From contig NZFX01000074.1 in the NCBI GenBank assembly GCA_002689385.1, forward strand, positions 1 to 37,234: 37,234 bases of DNA. Reading direction: 5' to 3'. This DNA is from Phycisphaerae bacterium (GTDB taxonomy: Bacteria > Planctomycetota > Phycisphaerae > Phycisphaerales > SM1A02). Below the pieces are notes generated by a model, which searched no databases, had not been told where the DNA came from, and worked only from the letters and a program-made list of their open reading frames with translations. Position numbers and translations under genes: made by a program. Position 1 is the stretch's first letter. Each line of letters opens with the position of its first letter. Shown piece by piece: positions 7,610-16,010 of this stretch.

Positions 7610-9589
7610 TTAATCCTCGGCTCGTAGTTTCTCAAGTACAGTAAAGTCTTCGAGGGTTGTAACATCTTGGTTTGACTCTGTCCCCGCAGCAACATCACGA
7701 AGTAATCGTCGCATTATTTTTCCGCTTCGTGTTTTTGGAAGCGAATCAGTAAATTTCAACATGTCCGGTTTTGCAATTGCTCCAATCTCACTCGTAACAT
7801 GGTTACACAGAGTTTGTTTCAACTCTTCGCTTGGCTCAAAGCCATTTGCTAATGTACAAAATGCCGCAATTCCTGTTCCTTTAATTTCATGCGGAACTCC
7901 AACAACCGCGGCTTCAACAATTGATTCATGGCTCACTAAAGATGACTCCACTTCCATTGTGCCAAGCCTATGCCCAGAAACATTTATCACATCGTCAATT
8001 CGACCCATTATCCAAAAGTTTCCATTTGCATCTTTGCGCGCGCTGTCTCCAGCAAGATACATACCGTTAACACGACCAAAATAGGTTTCGACGAACCGTT
8101 CTCTGTCTCCGAATATTCCACGCAAAATTCCTGGCCAGGGCTTACGTACAACAAGTAAGCCACCTGCGTTTGTTTGCGCCTCGCTGCCATCTTCGTTCAC
8201 AACAGCTGCATCGATGCCGAAGAACGGAGTCGTGCATGACCCTGGAGTCGTCAGCGTTGCTCCAGGAATTGGCGTCAACATGTGACCGCCTGTTTCAGTT
8301 TGCCACCATGTATCTACTATAGGGCAACAACTTCCACCAATCGTCTCGCGGTACCACACCCACGCTTCTGGATTGATTGGCTCACCAACTGTTCCGAGCA
8401 ACTTCAATGAAGACAGATCGTGTTTCTGTGGATGGTCGTTGCCCCACTTCATAAATGCGCGAATTGCAGTTGGCGCTGTATAAAACTGCGTAACTTTGTG
8501 TCGATCGACAATATCCCAGAACCTATCTGGTTCAGGATAATTTGGTGCACCCTCGTACATCACTGTTGGTACTCGATTTGGAAGCACGCCATAAATAATG
8601 TAACTGTGCCCGGTAATCCAACCAATGTCCGCGGTACACCAATAGACTTGCTCGCAATCTGGTTTTAAATTAAATACCCACTTACTTGTCAAGTAGGTGT
8701 ACACCATGTACCCACCTGTTGTGTGGATGATTCCTTTAGGCTTGCCTGTTGAACCGCTTGTGTACAAGAGAAACAACATATCTTCTGCGTCCATCGATTC
8801 GCATGGGCAGTCTTCTTCTTGGCTTTCACAAACATCGTGCCACCAAAGGTCACGTTCCTCATTCCACGCGATTTCATTTTCGCAACGCTTAAGCACAATA
8901 ATTTTTTCTATAACATCTGTAAGTTCTGTAGCCGCGTCTACATTATCTTTTAGGGGAACAATTTTTCCACGTCGCCAAGAACCATCGCAAGTGATCACGA
9001 TTGAACTGTTTGCATCGTTCACGCGGTCAGCAATCGCTTGCGATGAAAATCCGCCAAATATGACCGAGTGCGGTGCACCAATTCGTGCACAAGCCAGCGT
9101 AGCAATTGCAAGTTCAGGAACCATGCCCATATAAATGGTCACGATGTCACCCTTCTTTACACCCTGCGATTTTAATGCATTTGCAAACTTGCAAACTTCG
9201 GCGTGCAAGTCGTGATACGAAAATATACGATTTTCTGGCCCATTACTTCCAACTGGTTCGCCTTCCCAAATGATTGCAGTCTCATCGCCGTGTCCCATAT
9301 TGATTTGACGATCGATACAGTTATGACAAATATTTGTTTTACCACCTTCAAACCATTTTGCATCAGGAAACGCGCCGGAACTTACAGTATCCCACCGTTC
9401 AAACCAGTCGAGTTCGTCCGCAACATCGCCCCAAAAACCATCTGAGTCTTCAATAGAACGCTTGTACATCTGTGCATATTCGCCTACCGAATTAAAATAA
9501 GCACCGCCGATTCGTTCACTAAATTGTTTTGGTGGATCGAACGTTCGATCTTCGTGAAGGATTGATTCAATATTTCTGTTTTCAGTCAT
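7610..9589 (-). CDS. acs: Acetyl-CoA synthetase (AMP-forming)
   Basis: Activates acetate to acetyl-CoA through acetyl-AMP, releasing pyrophosphate. It has 659 residues, full length for Acs. The phosphate loop TSGSTGKPKG is at 277-286. Other signatures are the DTWWQTETGGHM block, the hinge region RIDDVINVSGHRLGT, and the C-terminal catalytic lysine K624 in RSGKIMRR, the usual regulatory acetylation site. GGAGC lies 7 nt before the ATG. The gene starts 36 nt after the rnr stop on the same strand and is followed by a strong terminator, so it is probably the last gene of the dnaJ-grpE-fmdB-rnr-acs unit. No functional link to RNase R is obvious. No deacetylase or acetyltransferase gene is nearby. 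Confidence 0.97.
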   Translation of the reverse strand: MTENRNIESILHEDRTFDPPKQFSERIGGAYFNSVGEYAQMYKRSIEDSDGFWGDVADELDWFERWDTVSSGAFPDAKWFEGGKTNICHNCIDRQINMGHGDETAIIWEGEPVGSNGPENRIFSYHDLHAEVCKFANALKSQGVKKGDIVTIYMGMVPELAIATLACARIGAPHSVIFGGFSSQAIADRVNDANSSIVITCDGSWRRGKIVPLKDNVDAATELTDVIEKIIVLKRCENEIAWNEERDLWWHDVCESQEEDCPCESMDAEDMLFLLYTSGSTGKPKGIIHTTGGYMVYTYLTSKWVFNLKPDCEQVYWCTADIGWITGHSYIIYGVLPNRVPTVMYEGAPNYPEPDRFWDIVDRHKVTQFYTAPTAIRAFMKWGNDHPQKHDLSSLKLLGTVGEPINPEAWVWYRETIGGSCCPIVDTWWQTETGGHMLTPIPGATLTTPGSCTTPFFGIDAAVVNEDGSEAQTNAGGLLVVRKPWPGILRGIFGDRERFVETYFGRVNGMYLAGDSARKDANGNFWIMGRIDDVINVSGHRLGTMEVESSLVSHESIVEAAVVGVPHEIKGTGIAAFCTLANGFEPSEELKQTLCNHVTSEIGAIAKPDMLKFTDSLPKTRSGKIMRRLLRDVAAGTESNQDVTTLEDFTVLEKLRAED

Positions 9590-9625
9590 TGATGTAGCTC
9601 CAATCTGTTCACATCATCATACGAC

Positions 9626-11974
9626 TTACTTGCGCTTTCTACCCTTGCCTTTTCGATTTGATTTGGAGTTTTTCGAACGAGATTTGTTTTTGCCACCTCG
9701 TTTGGGACCTCCGCTTGGCGCAAGAGTTGCAACATCTTCGATGTGACGCTTTGGCATGTTTGTCACATGTAACTCCATTTGACGAGTAGGCAAATCAATT
9801 GCTGAAATTTGCACTGTCACTCGGTCACCAATGGCAAGCACGGCACCACTTCGGACGGCAACAATTTGCCCCGTGCCTTCAAGTTTTTCCCATCGGCCGG
9901 CTGATTTTGAAGATTGCTTTAATGAATCAAAACGACAAAGACCTTCAATAAGGAACCGTTCAACGGAGATGAACAATCCAGAAGAAGAGAAGCCAGTGAT
10001 AATGCCCGAAAATTCATCACCTAAATGATTATCATTTAAAAACTGCAATACGAGGAAGGTGCGCAGAGAACGCTCCGCTTGTTCTGCATTCCGCTCGGTC
10101 GAAGAACAGTTCGCACCGATATCAATAAGTGTTCCCTCATCAAGCGTACGATCATCATCGCGTATGTTTCCAATTATTGACCGTTTTGATTTGCCACCCT
10201 TTGTATTCGTGCCATTATCTGTATGGTCAAGATACGACGCGAGTGCTCTGTGCACTGTCAAATCTGGGTAACGTCGAATTGGGCTCGTAAAATGTGCGTA
10301 GTGGTGGCTTGCTAGTGCAAAGTGACCTACCTCTGCGGGACTATAAATCGCTTGCGAAAGTGTGCGGAGCACTGCAAAGTGAACTGCTCGCGAGGAGTCG
10401 CTGTCTTTTGTTGCTTGCAATAATTTTTGCAAATCATGTCGAGTCGGCTCGTCAGATATTCCAATACCAACACTTCGTGCGAACAGTCGAAGTTCAACCA
10501 TGTCGCCAAAATTTGGTTCAGGGTGAACACGGCGCAAGAGCGGTATATCAATCCCAGCGAATGTTCTTGCAACCGCTTCGTTTGCTTCGACCATAAACAT
10601 TTCAATAATGCGATGCGTAAATGCACCGTCTTCTGGGTGCGCATCAATCACATGGCCATCTTCATCGAATTCTAAAACAACTTCTGGAAGTTGCAACTCA
10701 ATCATGCCATCTCGCCGCCGCCTTGCCAACAAATTTTTTGCTAATTTGTCTGCAAGCTTTAATGTATCGATCAGTTCTTGAGAATAGGCACCGCCGGTAA
10801 CAGTGTTTTTTCGGGCTTCTTTTTCATCGCCATCAATAAGACCCTGTGCTTCAAGATACGTTAATCGTTTCGATGAACAAATAACTGTATTGCTCAACCT
10901 GTGGCCAATAACACGGCCCTTAGAATCAAATCGAATAAATACTGATTTTGCCCATCGGCGCACGCCCTCTTGCAAGGAACACACTCCGTTCGATAGAACT
11001 TCAGGCAACATTGGAATTACCCGCCTTGGAAGATACACGCTGTTGCCTCGTTCAATTGCGCCTTTATCAAGCGCACCATCCATCAGGACAAAACTCGCGA
11101 CGTCTGCTATGTGAACACCAAGTTCCCATTCGTTCGCTTCTTTATCGTACGAAATGTTTATTGCATCATCGAAGTCACGCGCATCTGGTGGGTCGATAGT
11201 AAATATAAAATCATTCGTTAAATTTTCACGACCCTCGTCACCAGTTTCTTCAAAATGTGTCGCAGCGTGACGAGCTTCTTCTTTTGATTCTTCGTTGAAG
11301 TCTTCAAACAAACCGTACGCAAGCATGACCGCCTGTGTTTCAACATCCGGCTTACCTGCATCGCCAAGAACTCGTGTAATAACACCCTCTCCGTAATAAT
11401 CTTTTTCTGGGTAATGCAACATTTCAAAGACGATCTTGTCACCTTCTTTTGCATCCTTTGCGCCAACATCCCGAATAATAACTGGGTCGTGTAACTCTCT
11501 GCCGTCTGGCTGAGCGAACCACGAATTGCCACGCTTATACAACGTGCCAACATATTCACCTCGACCACGCTCAAGCACTTCTATTATTTTCCCAGAAGCG
11601 CCTTTTCCCTTCCAACTTTTACTTTGTGAAACCAGCACACGAACAGTGTCACCAGATACAGCATCGCCTTCTGAGCCAGCGCCGATATATATATCGCCCT
11701 CTCGAAACCGTTGTGTTGGTTTCACAAAACCAAAACCGCGTTTGTTTGATCGAAGTGAACCGACTATCTCCTCTGGAAGCGAAGGCAAGCGGACACATTC
11801 ATCCCGTCCAATTTCGATGAGCCCTTTTTCTTCTGCTTGCGCGATGGTATCGCCAAACTCCACCTTGTCATCATGGATAATGCGCAAATCTTTTGCGATA
11901 TTTCTCACGGTTGTGGGGCGGTACCCATCATAGGATAGGTGATCGAGTAACCGGTTTGTAAATCGCATAGACAT
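9626..11974 (-). CDS. rnr: Ribonuclease R (3'-5' exoribonuclease)
   Basis: Processive exoribonuclease that degrades structured RNA and acts in rRNA and mRNA quality control. It has 782 residues, the usual size. Order: N-terminal helix-turn-helix-like region (1-65), two cold-shock domains (about 70-210), RNB catalytic domain with DPPDARDFDDA at 261-271 (metal-binding D261, D267, D269, D270) and HYAHFTSPIRRYPDL, then an S1 domain (about 650-730). The last 30 or so residues are almost all Lys/Arg/Ser/Gly, the basic tail typical of RNase R. The start is 9 nt after the fmdB stop; a second ATG two codons later (11968) is equally possible and no strong ribosome-binding site decides it. Confidence 0.95.
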   Translation of the reverse strand: MSMRFTNRLLDHLSYDGYRPTTVRNIAKDLRIIHDDKVEFGDTIAQAEEKGLIEIGRDECVRLPSLPEEIVGSLRSNKRGFGFVKPTQRFREGDIYIGAGSEGDAVSGDTVRVLVSQSKSWKGKGASGKIIEVLERGRGEYVGTLYKRGNSWFAQPDGRELHDPVIIRDVGAKDAKEGDKIVFEMLHYPEKDYYGEGVITRVLGDAGKPDVETQAVMLAYGLFEDFNEESKEEARHAATHFEETGDEGRENLTNDFIFTIDPPDARDFDDAINISYDKEANEWELGVHIADVASFVLMDGALDKGAIERGNSVYLPRRVIPMLPEVLSNGVCSLQEGVRRWAKSVFIRFDSKGRVIGHRLSNTVICSSKRLTYLEAQGLIDGDEKEARKNTVTGGAYSQELIDTLKLADKLAKNLLARRRRDGMIELQLPEVVLEFDEDGHVIDAHPEDGAFTHRIIEMFMVEANEAVARTFAGIDIPLLRRVHPEPNFGDMVELRLFARSVGIGISDEPTRHDLQKLLQATKDSDSSRAVHFAVLRTLSQAIYSPAEVGHFALASHHYAHFTSPIRRYPDLTVHRALASYLDHTDNGTNTKGGKSKRSIIGNIRDDDRTLDEGTLIDIGANCSSTERNAEQAERSLRTFLVLQFLNDNHLGDEFSGIITGFSSSGLFISVERFLIEGLCRFDSLKQSSKSAGRWEKLEGTGQIVAVRSGAVLAIGDRVTVQISAIDLPTRQMELHVTNMPKRHIEDVATLAPSGGPKRGGKNKSRSKNSKSNRKGKGRKRK

Positions 11975-11983
11975 AATCGAATG

Positions 11984-12289
11984 CTAACTCTTACTGGAAG
12001 AGTCGGAGGCGCCTTTTGATTTCTTTTTGGAAACGCCAGACTTTTTGTCAGTTTTTGTGGTCTTTGAGGATTCCTTTGCTTCTTTCGCGCCCTTCTTATA
12101 AGAATCACTTCGATAATCTGTTTCGTAGAAACCACTTCCCTTAAACATCACAGCAGATCCAGCGCCGATAAGACGTTTTAATTGTAATTTTGCGCACTCT
12201 GGGCATTTTTTCTTCACTGGAGCACTCATCTGTTGAAAAAGTTCAAACTCGTGTCCGCAATCTTGGCATTGATAATCGTACGTTGGCAT
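11984..12289 (-). CDS. FmdB-family zinc-ribbon protein
   Basis: A 101-residue protein with the FmdB/CxxC regulatory-protein zinc ribbon: MPTYDYQCQDCGHEFE, with C8 and C11 pairing with C29 and C32 in KKCPECAK, then GSAVMFKGSGFYETDYR. The last 40 residues are low-complexity Lys/Ser/Thr and probably disordered. Members are common near chaperone or translation genes, but their function is not well established. It starts 2 nt after the grpE stop, so it is translationally coupled within the cluster. Confidence 0.85.
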   Translation of the reverse strand: MPTYDYQCQDCGHEFELFQQMSAPVKKKCPECAKLQLKRLIGAGSAVMFKGSGFYETDYRSDSYKKGAKEAKESSKTTKTDKKSGVSKKKSKGASDSSSKS

Positions 12290-12291
12290 AT

Positions 12292-12816
12292 CTAGTTGCT
12301 TACAGCAACCTTCGCTGGATTAATGACGATATCGCCAAGACGGAATCCGCTTTGCATAACCATGACTACATGATCAGTATCCATGTCTTCAGAGTCTTGT
12401 CGCATTAACGCCTCGTGCATTTGTGGATCAAAAGCATCGCCAACGACTGGCTCAATTGTTTCCACTCCACAATCCGCAAGCCCTTGGAGCAAGCCATCGC
12501 GGGCCATTTGAAAACCCTTCACAACAGCGTCGTCGCCTGCGTGTTCTATCGCCATATTCATCTGTTCAATGGATGGAAGAATTGACCGAACCACTTTTGC
12601 CATCGCACTGCTTGTCGCGCGAATCTCATTTTCAATACTTCGGCGTTGAAAGTTTTTAAAATCAGCAAGCGCGCGCAGTTTAGCATCGTTCGCATCTGCA
12701 ATATCTTTTTTCAATTGTTCTGTTTCAGAAAGCTGTTCTTCGACTTGCTTCACTTCAACGTCGGTTTCATTGTCTTGGTGGAGTTCTTCTTCGTTTGTAT
12801 TTGATTCAATTTTCAT
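12292..12816 (-). CDS. grpE: GrpE nucleotide exchange factor
   Basis: Cofactor that releases ADP from DnaK. From the ATG at 12816 it has 174 residues. The N-terminal 40 residues are acidic, followed by a long helical coiled coil (LKKDIADANDAKLRALADFKNFQRR) and the beta domain with VETIEPVVGDAFDPQMHEALMR and GFRLGDIVINPAKVAVS, the GrpE signature. AAGGA 6 nt upstream supports 12816 over the in-frame start at 12834, which lies before that site. The gene follows dnaJ by 20 nt. The order dnaJ-grpE without dnaK is less usual than grpE-dnaK-dnaJ. Confidence 0.95.
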   Translation of the reverse strand: MKIESNTNEEELHQDNETDVEVKQVEEQLSETEQLKKDIADANDAKLRALADFKNFQRRSIENEIRATSSAMAKVVRSILPSIEQMNMAIEHAGDDAVVKGFQMARDGLLQGLADCGVETIEPVVGDAFDPQMHEALMRQDSEDMDTDHVVMVMQSGFRLGDIVINPAKVAVSN

Positions 12817-12836
12817 GGTTATTCCTTGCCGCAATG

Positions 12837-13988
12837 TTAACTACCTGTCACTGCCCCTTTTAACTTATCCCAAAAAGAAGTTTCTGCTTCGTGGACAGGA
12901 ATATCTTCTGTTTTTGCATATTCCTCAAGAAGCTCGCGCTGGTCATCTGTTAATTTTTTAGGCACAGCAAGTCGAACGATGACTACAAGGTCTCCTCTTC
13001 TTCCTGAACGTAAATCAGGCAGTCCGGCGCCATCAATTCTAAATATCTCATTTGTTTGCGTGCCCGATGGAATTTCTAAATCATGTGCACAATCAACCGA
13101 TTCAACTTCAATTGTGGAGCCAAGAGCGAGTTGCGTAAAGGCCACAGAAACAATGTAAATCAAGTGATCACCATCACGCTCAAAACGAGCATCTTCAGCA
13201 ACGCGCACAAGAACATGTAAGTCGCCCCGTTGCCCTTCGCCAGTAGGTGATGCTTCAGGTACCGGTGGTTCGCCCTCTTCTGCAACACGGACAGCTTGCC
13301 CATGATGTATACCTGCAGGAATTTTTACACGCAACTTCCGATGCACTGAGACTCGACCACGACCTCGACAGTCGTCACATTTTTCCTTGATGATAGAACC
13401 TCGACCATCACACGCAGGGCATGCTGTCACCATTCGAAACATTCCGCCTAGACCTTGCTGTGCTACTTTACCTTGCCCTTGACATGTACCACAAGTTTCA
13501 GGCGAGGTGCCTGGTTTTGCACCTCCGCCAGAACAAGTGTCACATACATCTAGCCGGTCAAACTCTACATCACGTTCTGTTCCAGCAAGCACTTCTCCAA
13601 ACGTGATTTCAACATCTGTTTCAAGATCGTAACCACGCACTTGCCGCCTTCTTCGGCCTCCCCCAATACCGCTGCCTTGGCTTCCAAGAATATCATTAAA
13701 CATGGAGAAAATATCTTCCACATTCATCGTATTAAAGTTGTGCCCAGCATGTCCCCTTCCCCGCAAACCTTCGTGACCATATTGGTCATAAATTTGTTTC
13801 TTTTGCGGGTCCGAAAGAACTTCATACGCTTCTGCGCACTCTTTGAACTTTTTCTCCGCCTCTGTGTCGTCTGGGTTTCTGTCTGGATGAAACTTCATAG
13901 CAAGCCGGCGGTAGGAACTTTTAATTTCCGAACCATCAGCACTGCGGGCAACATCTAGAACTTCATAATAACAACGAGTAACACTCAT
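12837..13988 (-). CDS. dnaJ: Chaperone DnaJ (type I)
   Basis: DnaK co-chaperone of 383 residues. The J domain (1-70) carries HPD at 34-36. A Gly-rich region with GGGRRRRQ follows, then four zinc-finger repeats [24 protein letters not shown] and CDDCRGRG (C149/152, C166/169, C190/193, C204/207), and the C-terminal substrate-binding domains. The family N-terminus (here [13 protein letters not shown]) fixes the start. The ATG is only 10 nt beyond the stem of the groEL2 terminator, and the short spacer TTTCTTTATT has no Shine-Dalgarno sequence. Expression may therefore depend on readthrough from the groE genes and an unusual initiation. Confidence 0.97.
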   Translation of the reverse strand: MSVTRCYYEVLDVARSADGSEIKSSYRRLAMKFHPDRNPDDTEAEKKFKECAEAYEVLSDPQKKQIYDQYGHEGLRGRGHAGHNFNTMNVEDIFSMFNDILGSQGSGIGGGRRRRQVRGYDLETDVEITFGEVLAGTERDVEFDRLDVCDTCSGGGAKPGTSPETCGTCQGQGKVAQQGLGGMFRMVTACPACDGRGSIIKEKCDDCRGRGRVSVHRKLRVKIPAGIHHGQAVRVAEEGEPPVPEASPTGEGQRGDLHVLVRVAEDARFERDGDHLIYIVSVAFTQLALGSTIEVESVDCAHDLEIPSGTQTNEIFRIDGAGLPDLRSGRRGDLVVIVRLAVPKKLTDDQRELLEEYAKTEDIPVHEAETSFWDKLKGAVTGS

Positions 13989-13991
13989 AAT

Positions 13992-14024
13992 AAAGAAAGG
14001 ACACCGCTGCTAGCAGCGGTGTCC
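13992..14024 (-). terminator. Terminator or attenuator between groEL2 and dnaJ
   Basis: A perfect 26-bp palindrome (13999-14024, half-site GGACACCGCTG, CTAG centre) is followed on the minus strand by TTTCTTT. It begins 14 nt after the groEL2 stop and ends 10 nt before the dnaJ ATG. The U-run is interrupted by one C, so partial readthrough into dnaJ-grpE-fmdB-rnr-acs is plausible. Confidence 0.85.
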
Positions 14025-14038
14025 ATACTTCCATTTAA

Positions 14039-15652
14039 TTAGAAAATTGCTTGATCAATTGGGTCTTCGTCATCTTTCAAATCAGTGACAACAACGTTCG
14101 TTGTTAGCATCAAACCAGCCACAGAAGCTGCGTTTTGTATCGCTGTGCAAACAACGAGTGCTGGGTCAATAATACCCGCCTTAATAAGATCTTCATACGT
14201 TTGCGTTGAAGCGTTAAAACCAAATCCATCTTTGCCTTCTTTAATTTTTTCAACAACTACATCGCCATCATCACCGCCATTTGAGGCAATCAAAGCCGCT
14301 GGTGCTTCCAATGCATTAGCAAGAATAGCAAAGCCAAGCTTCGCGTCACCCTTCGCATTCTTGCGGCCTTTTTCAAGAGCTTCAATCGCGCGGATGTAAG
14401 CAACACCGCCACCTGCAACGTAACCCTCTCGAGCAGCAGCCCGAGTTGCTGCAAGCGCATCATCAACGCGGTCTTTGCGTTCTTTCATTTCTACTTCACT
14501 TGTTCCGCCAACTTCGATAACCGCAACGCCTCCAGTAAGTTTCGCCAAACGTTCTTGTAGTTTTTCTTTATCGTAATCACTTGTTGAGCGTTCGATTTGA
14601 GTCGTAATTTGATTTACTTGCGCTTCGATTTCTTTCTTTTTACCACCACCACGAACAATCGTTGTGGAATCTTTTGTGATAACAATACGCTTTGCACTGC
14701 CAAGTTCGCTCAATTCAACATCTTCTAGGTTTCGGCCAATATCTTCAGAGAAGAATAAGCCGCCTGTCAGAGCCGCAATATCGCCAAGCATCGCTTTTCG
14801 ACGATCACCAAAACCTGGAGCTTTCACTGCACATATTTTCAACGTTCCACGCAAGCGGTTAATGACAAGCGCTGCAAGCGCTTCGTTTTCAATATCTTCT
14901 GCGATAAGCAATAATGGCTTGCTTGAAGTTGCTGTTTTATTCAACAGCGGAAGCAAGTCGGCAAGATTTGAAATTTTCTTTTCGTAAATCAATATCTGGC
15001 AATCTTCAAGAACGCACTCTGCAGTCGTTGGGTCTGTCATGAAGTAAGGACTGAGAAAACCTTTGTCAAAAGCCATGCCTTCAACGTACTCGAGTGTTGT
15101 TTCAGCGGTTTTACCTTCTTCAACTTCAACTACACCATCACCGCCAACTTTGTTGATCGCTTCAGCGATTGTGTTTCCAATTTCCGCATCATGATTTGAT
15201 GAAACCATTGCAACCTTTTGAAGGTCACTTTTGCCTTTACATTCTTTTGCCATTGCATTTACGGCTTCAGTTGCAACTTTAGCTGCAGCGGTAATACCCC
15301 GCTGAATTGTTACTGGGTTTGCGCCAACTGAAACATGTCGCAAACCATGTCGAAAGATTGCATCTGCAAGAATAGTTGCAGATGTTGTACCGTCACCAGC
15401 GACATCTGCTGTTTTCTTCGCGACTTGATGCACCATTTTGGCGCCCATGTTTTGAAATGGCTCTGCAAGTTCAATCTCTTTTGCAACCGAGACTCCGTCT
15501 TTTGTCACAGAGGGGTTTCCCCAAGCTTTTTGCACAACCACGTTTCGACCTGCAGGGCCCAATGTAGTACCAACTGCTTTTGCCATTTGTTCAACACCAG
15601 CACGAAATTCTTCGTGGGCGGCGCTGTCATATTTCATTTGTTTTGCTGTCAT
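14039..15652 (-). CDS. groEL2: Second 60-kDa chaperonin GroEL paralogue, without GGM tail
   Basis: A full-length (537 residues) Hsp60 chaperonin subunit. [22 protein letters not shown] (D52-equivalent present), [16 protein letters not shown] and [15 protein letters not shown] (D398-equivalent) show that the ATPase residues are intact. It differs from the first GroEL in lacking the C-terminal Gly-Gly-Met repeat, ending [11 protein letters not shown], and in GDGTTSAT and VVVQK where the first has GDGTTTAT and AVLDK. It starts 19 nt after groES with AAGGA about 10 nt before the ATG. It is probably a specialised paralogue; whether it forms its own ring or mixed rings is unknown. Confidence 0.95.
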   Translation of the reverse strand: MTAKQMKYDSAAHEEFRAGVEQMAKAVGTTLGPAGRNVVVQKAWGNPSVTKDGVSVAKEIELAEPFQNMGAKMVHQVAKKTADVAGDGTTSATILADAIFRHGLRHVSVGANPVTIQRGITAAAKVATEAVNAMAKECKGKSDLQKVAMVSSNHDAEIGNTIAEAINKVGGDGVVEVEEGKTAETTLEYVEGMAFDKGFLSPYFMTDPTTAECVLEDCQILIYEKKISNLADLLPLLNKTATSSKPLLLIAEDIENEALAALVINRLRGTLKICAVKAPGFGDRRKAMLGDIAALTGGLFFSEDIGRNLEDVELSELGSAKRIVITKDSTTIVRGGGKKKEIEAQVNQITTQIERSTSDYDKEKLQERLAKLTGGVAVIEVGGTSEVEMKERKDRVDDALAATRAAAREGYVAGGGVAYIRAIEALEKGRKNAKGDAKLGFAILANALEAPAALIASNGGDDGDVVVEKIKEGKDGFGFNASTQTYEDLIKAGIIDPALVVCTAIQNAASVAGLMLTTNVVVTDLKDDEDPIDQAIF

Positions 15653-15671
15653 TTTTGTTTTCCTTCTCTCT

Positions 15672-15962
15672 TTAGCCGTTAATCAAACCAAGCAATTCAC
15701 TTTCGCGAACAATGAGGTGAGTCTTGCCCTTAATTTCGATTTCAGTTCCTGAGTATTTACCAAACATAACCATATCGCCCTTCTTGACTGCGGGTTTTGC
15801 CCTTTGTCCGCCCTCAAGAAGTTTTCCGGGACCAGTTGCTACAACGGCGCCCTGCATTGGTTTTTCGGACGCTGTCTCAGGAAGAAAAATTCCTGATGCT
15901 GTTTGCGTTTCTTTTTCGGTTGGTTTAATTAAAATTCTATCTTCTAGTGGTTTTACTGCCAT
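15672..15962 (-). CDS. groES: Co-chaperonin GroES
   Basis: The 96-residue lid of the GroEL chamber. [21 protein letters not shown] leads to the mobile loop [18 protein letters not shown]; roof loop [11 protein letters not shown] and [35 protein letters not shown] complete the Cpn10 signature. GGAG lies 9 nt upstream of the ATG. It sits between two groEL genes, 48 nt after groEL1 and 19 nt before groEL2, so one lid protein may serve both. Confidence 0.97.
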   Translation of the reverse strand: MAVKPLEDRILIKPTEKETQTASGIFLPETASEKPMQGAVVATGPGKLLEGGQRAKPAVKKGDMVMFGKYSGTEIEIKGKTHLIVRESELLGLING

Positions 15963-16010
15963 GGTTTTGTCTCCAGTTGTTTGTGTTTGTGTATAAAAGT
16001 TGATGCCGAC

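Noticed and set aside
7256-7627. Open frame of 123 codons on the plus strand
   Set aside because: It runs through the acs terminator and into the acs coding end, has no ribosome-binding site and no recognised motif; most likely not a gene.
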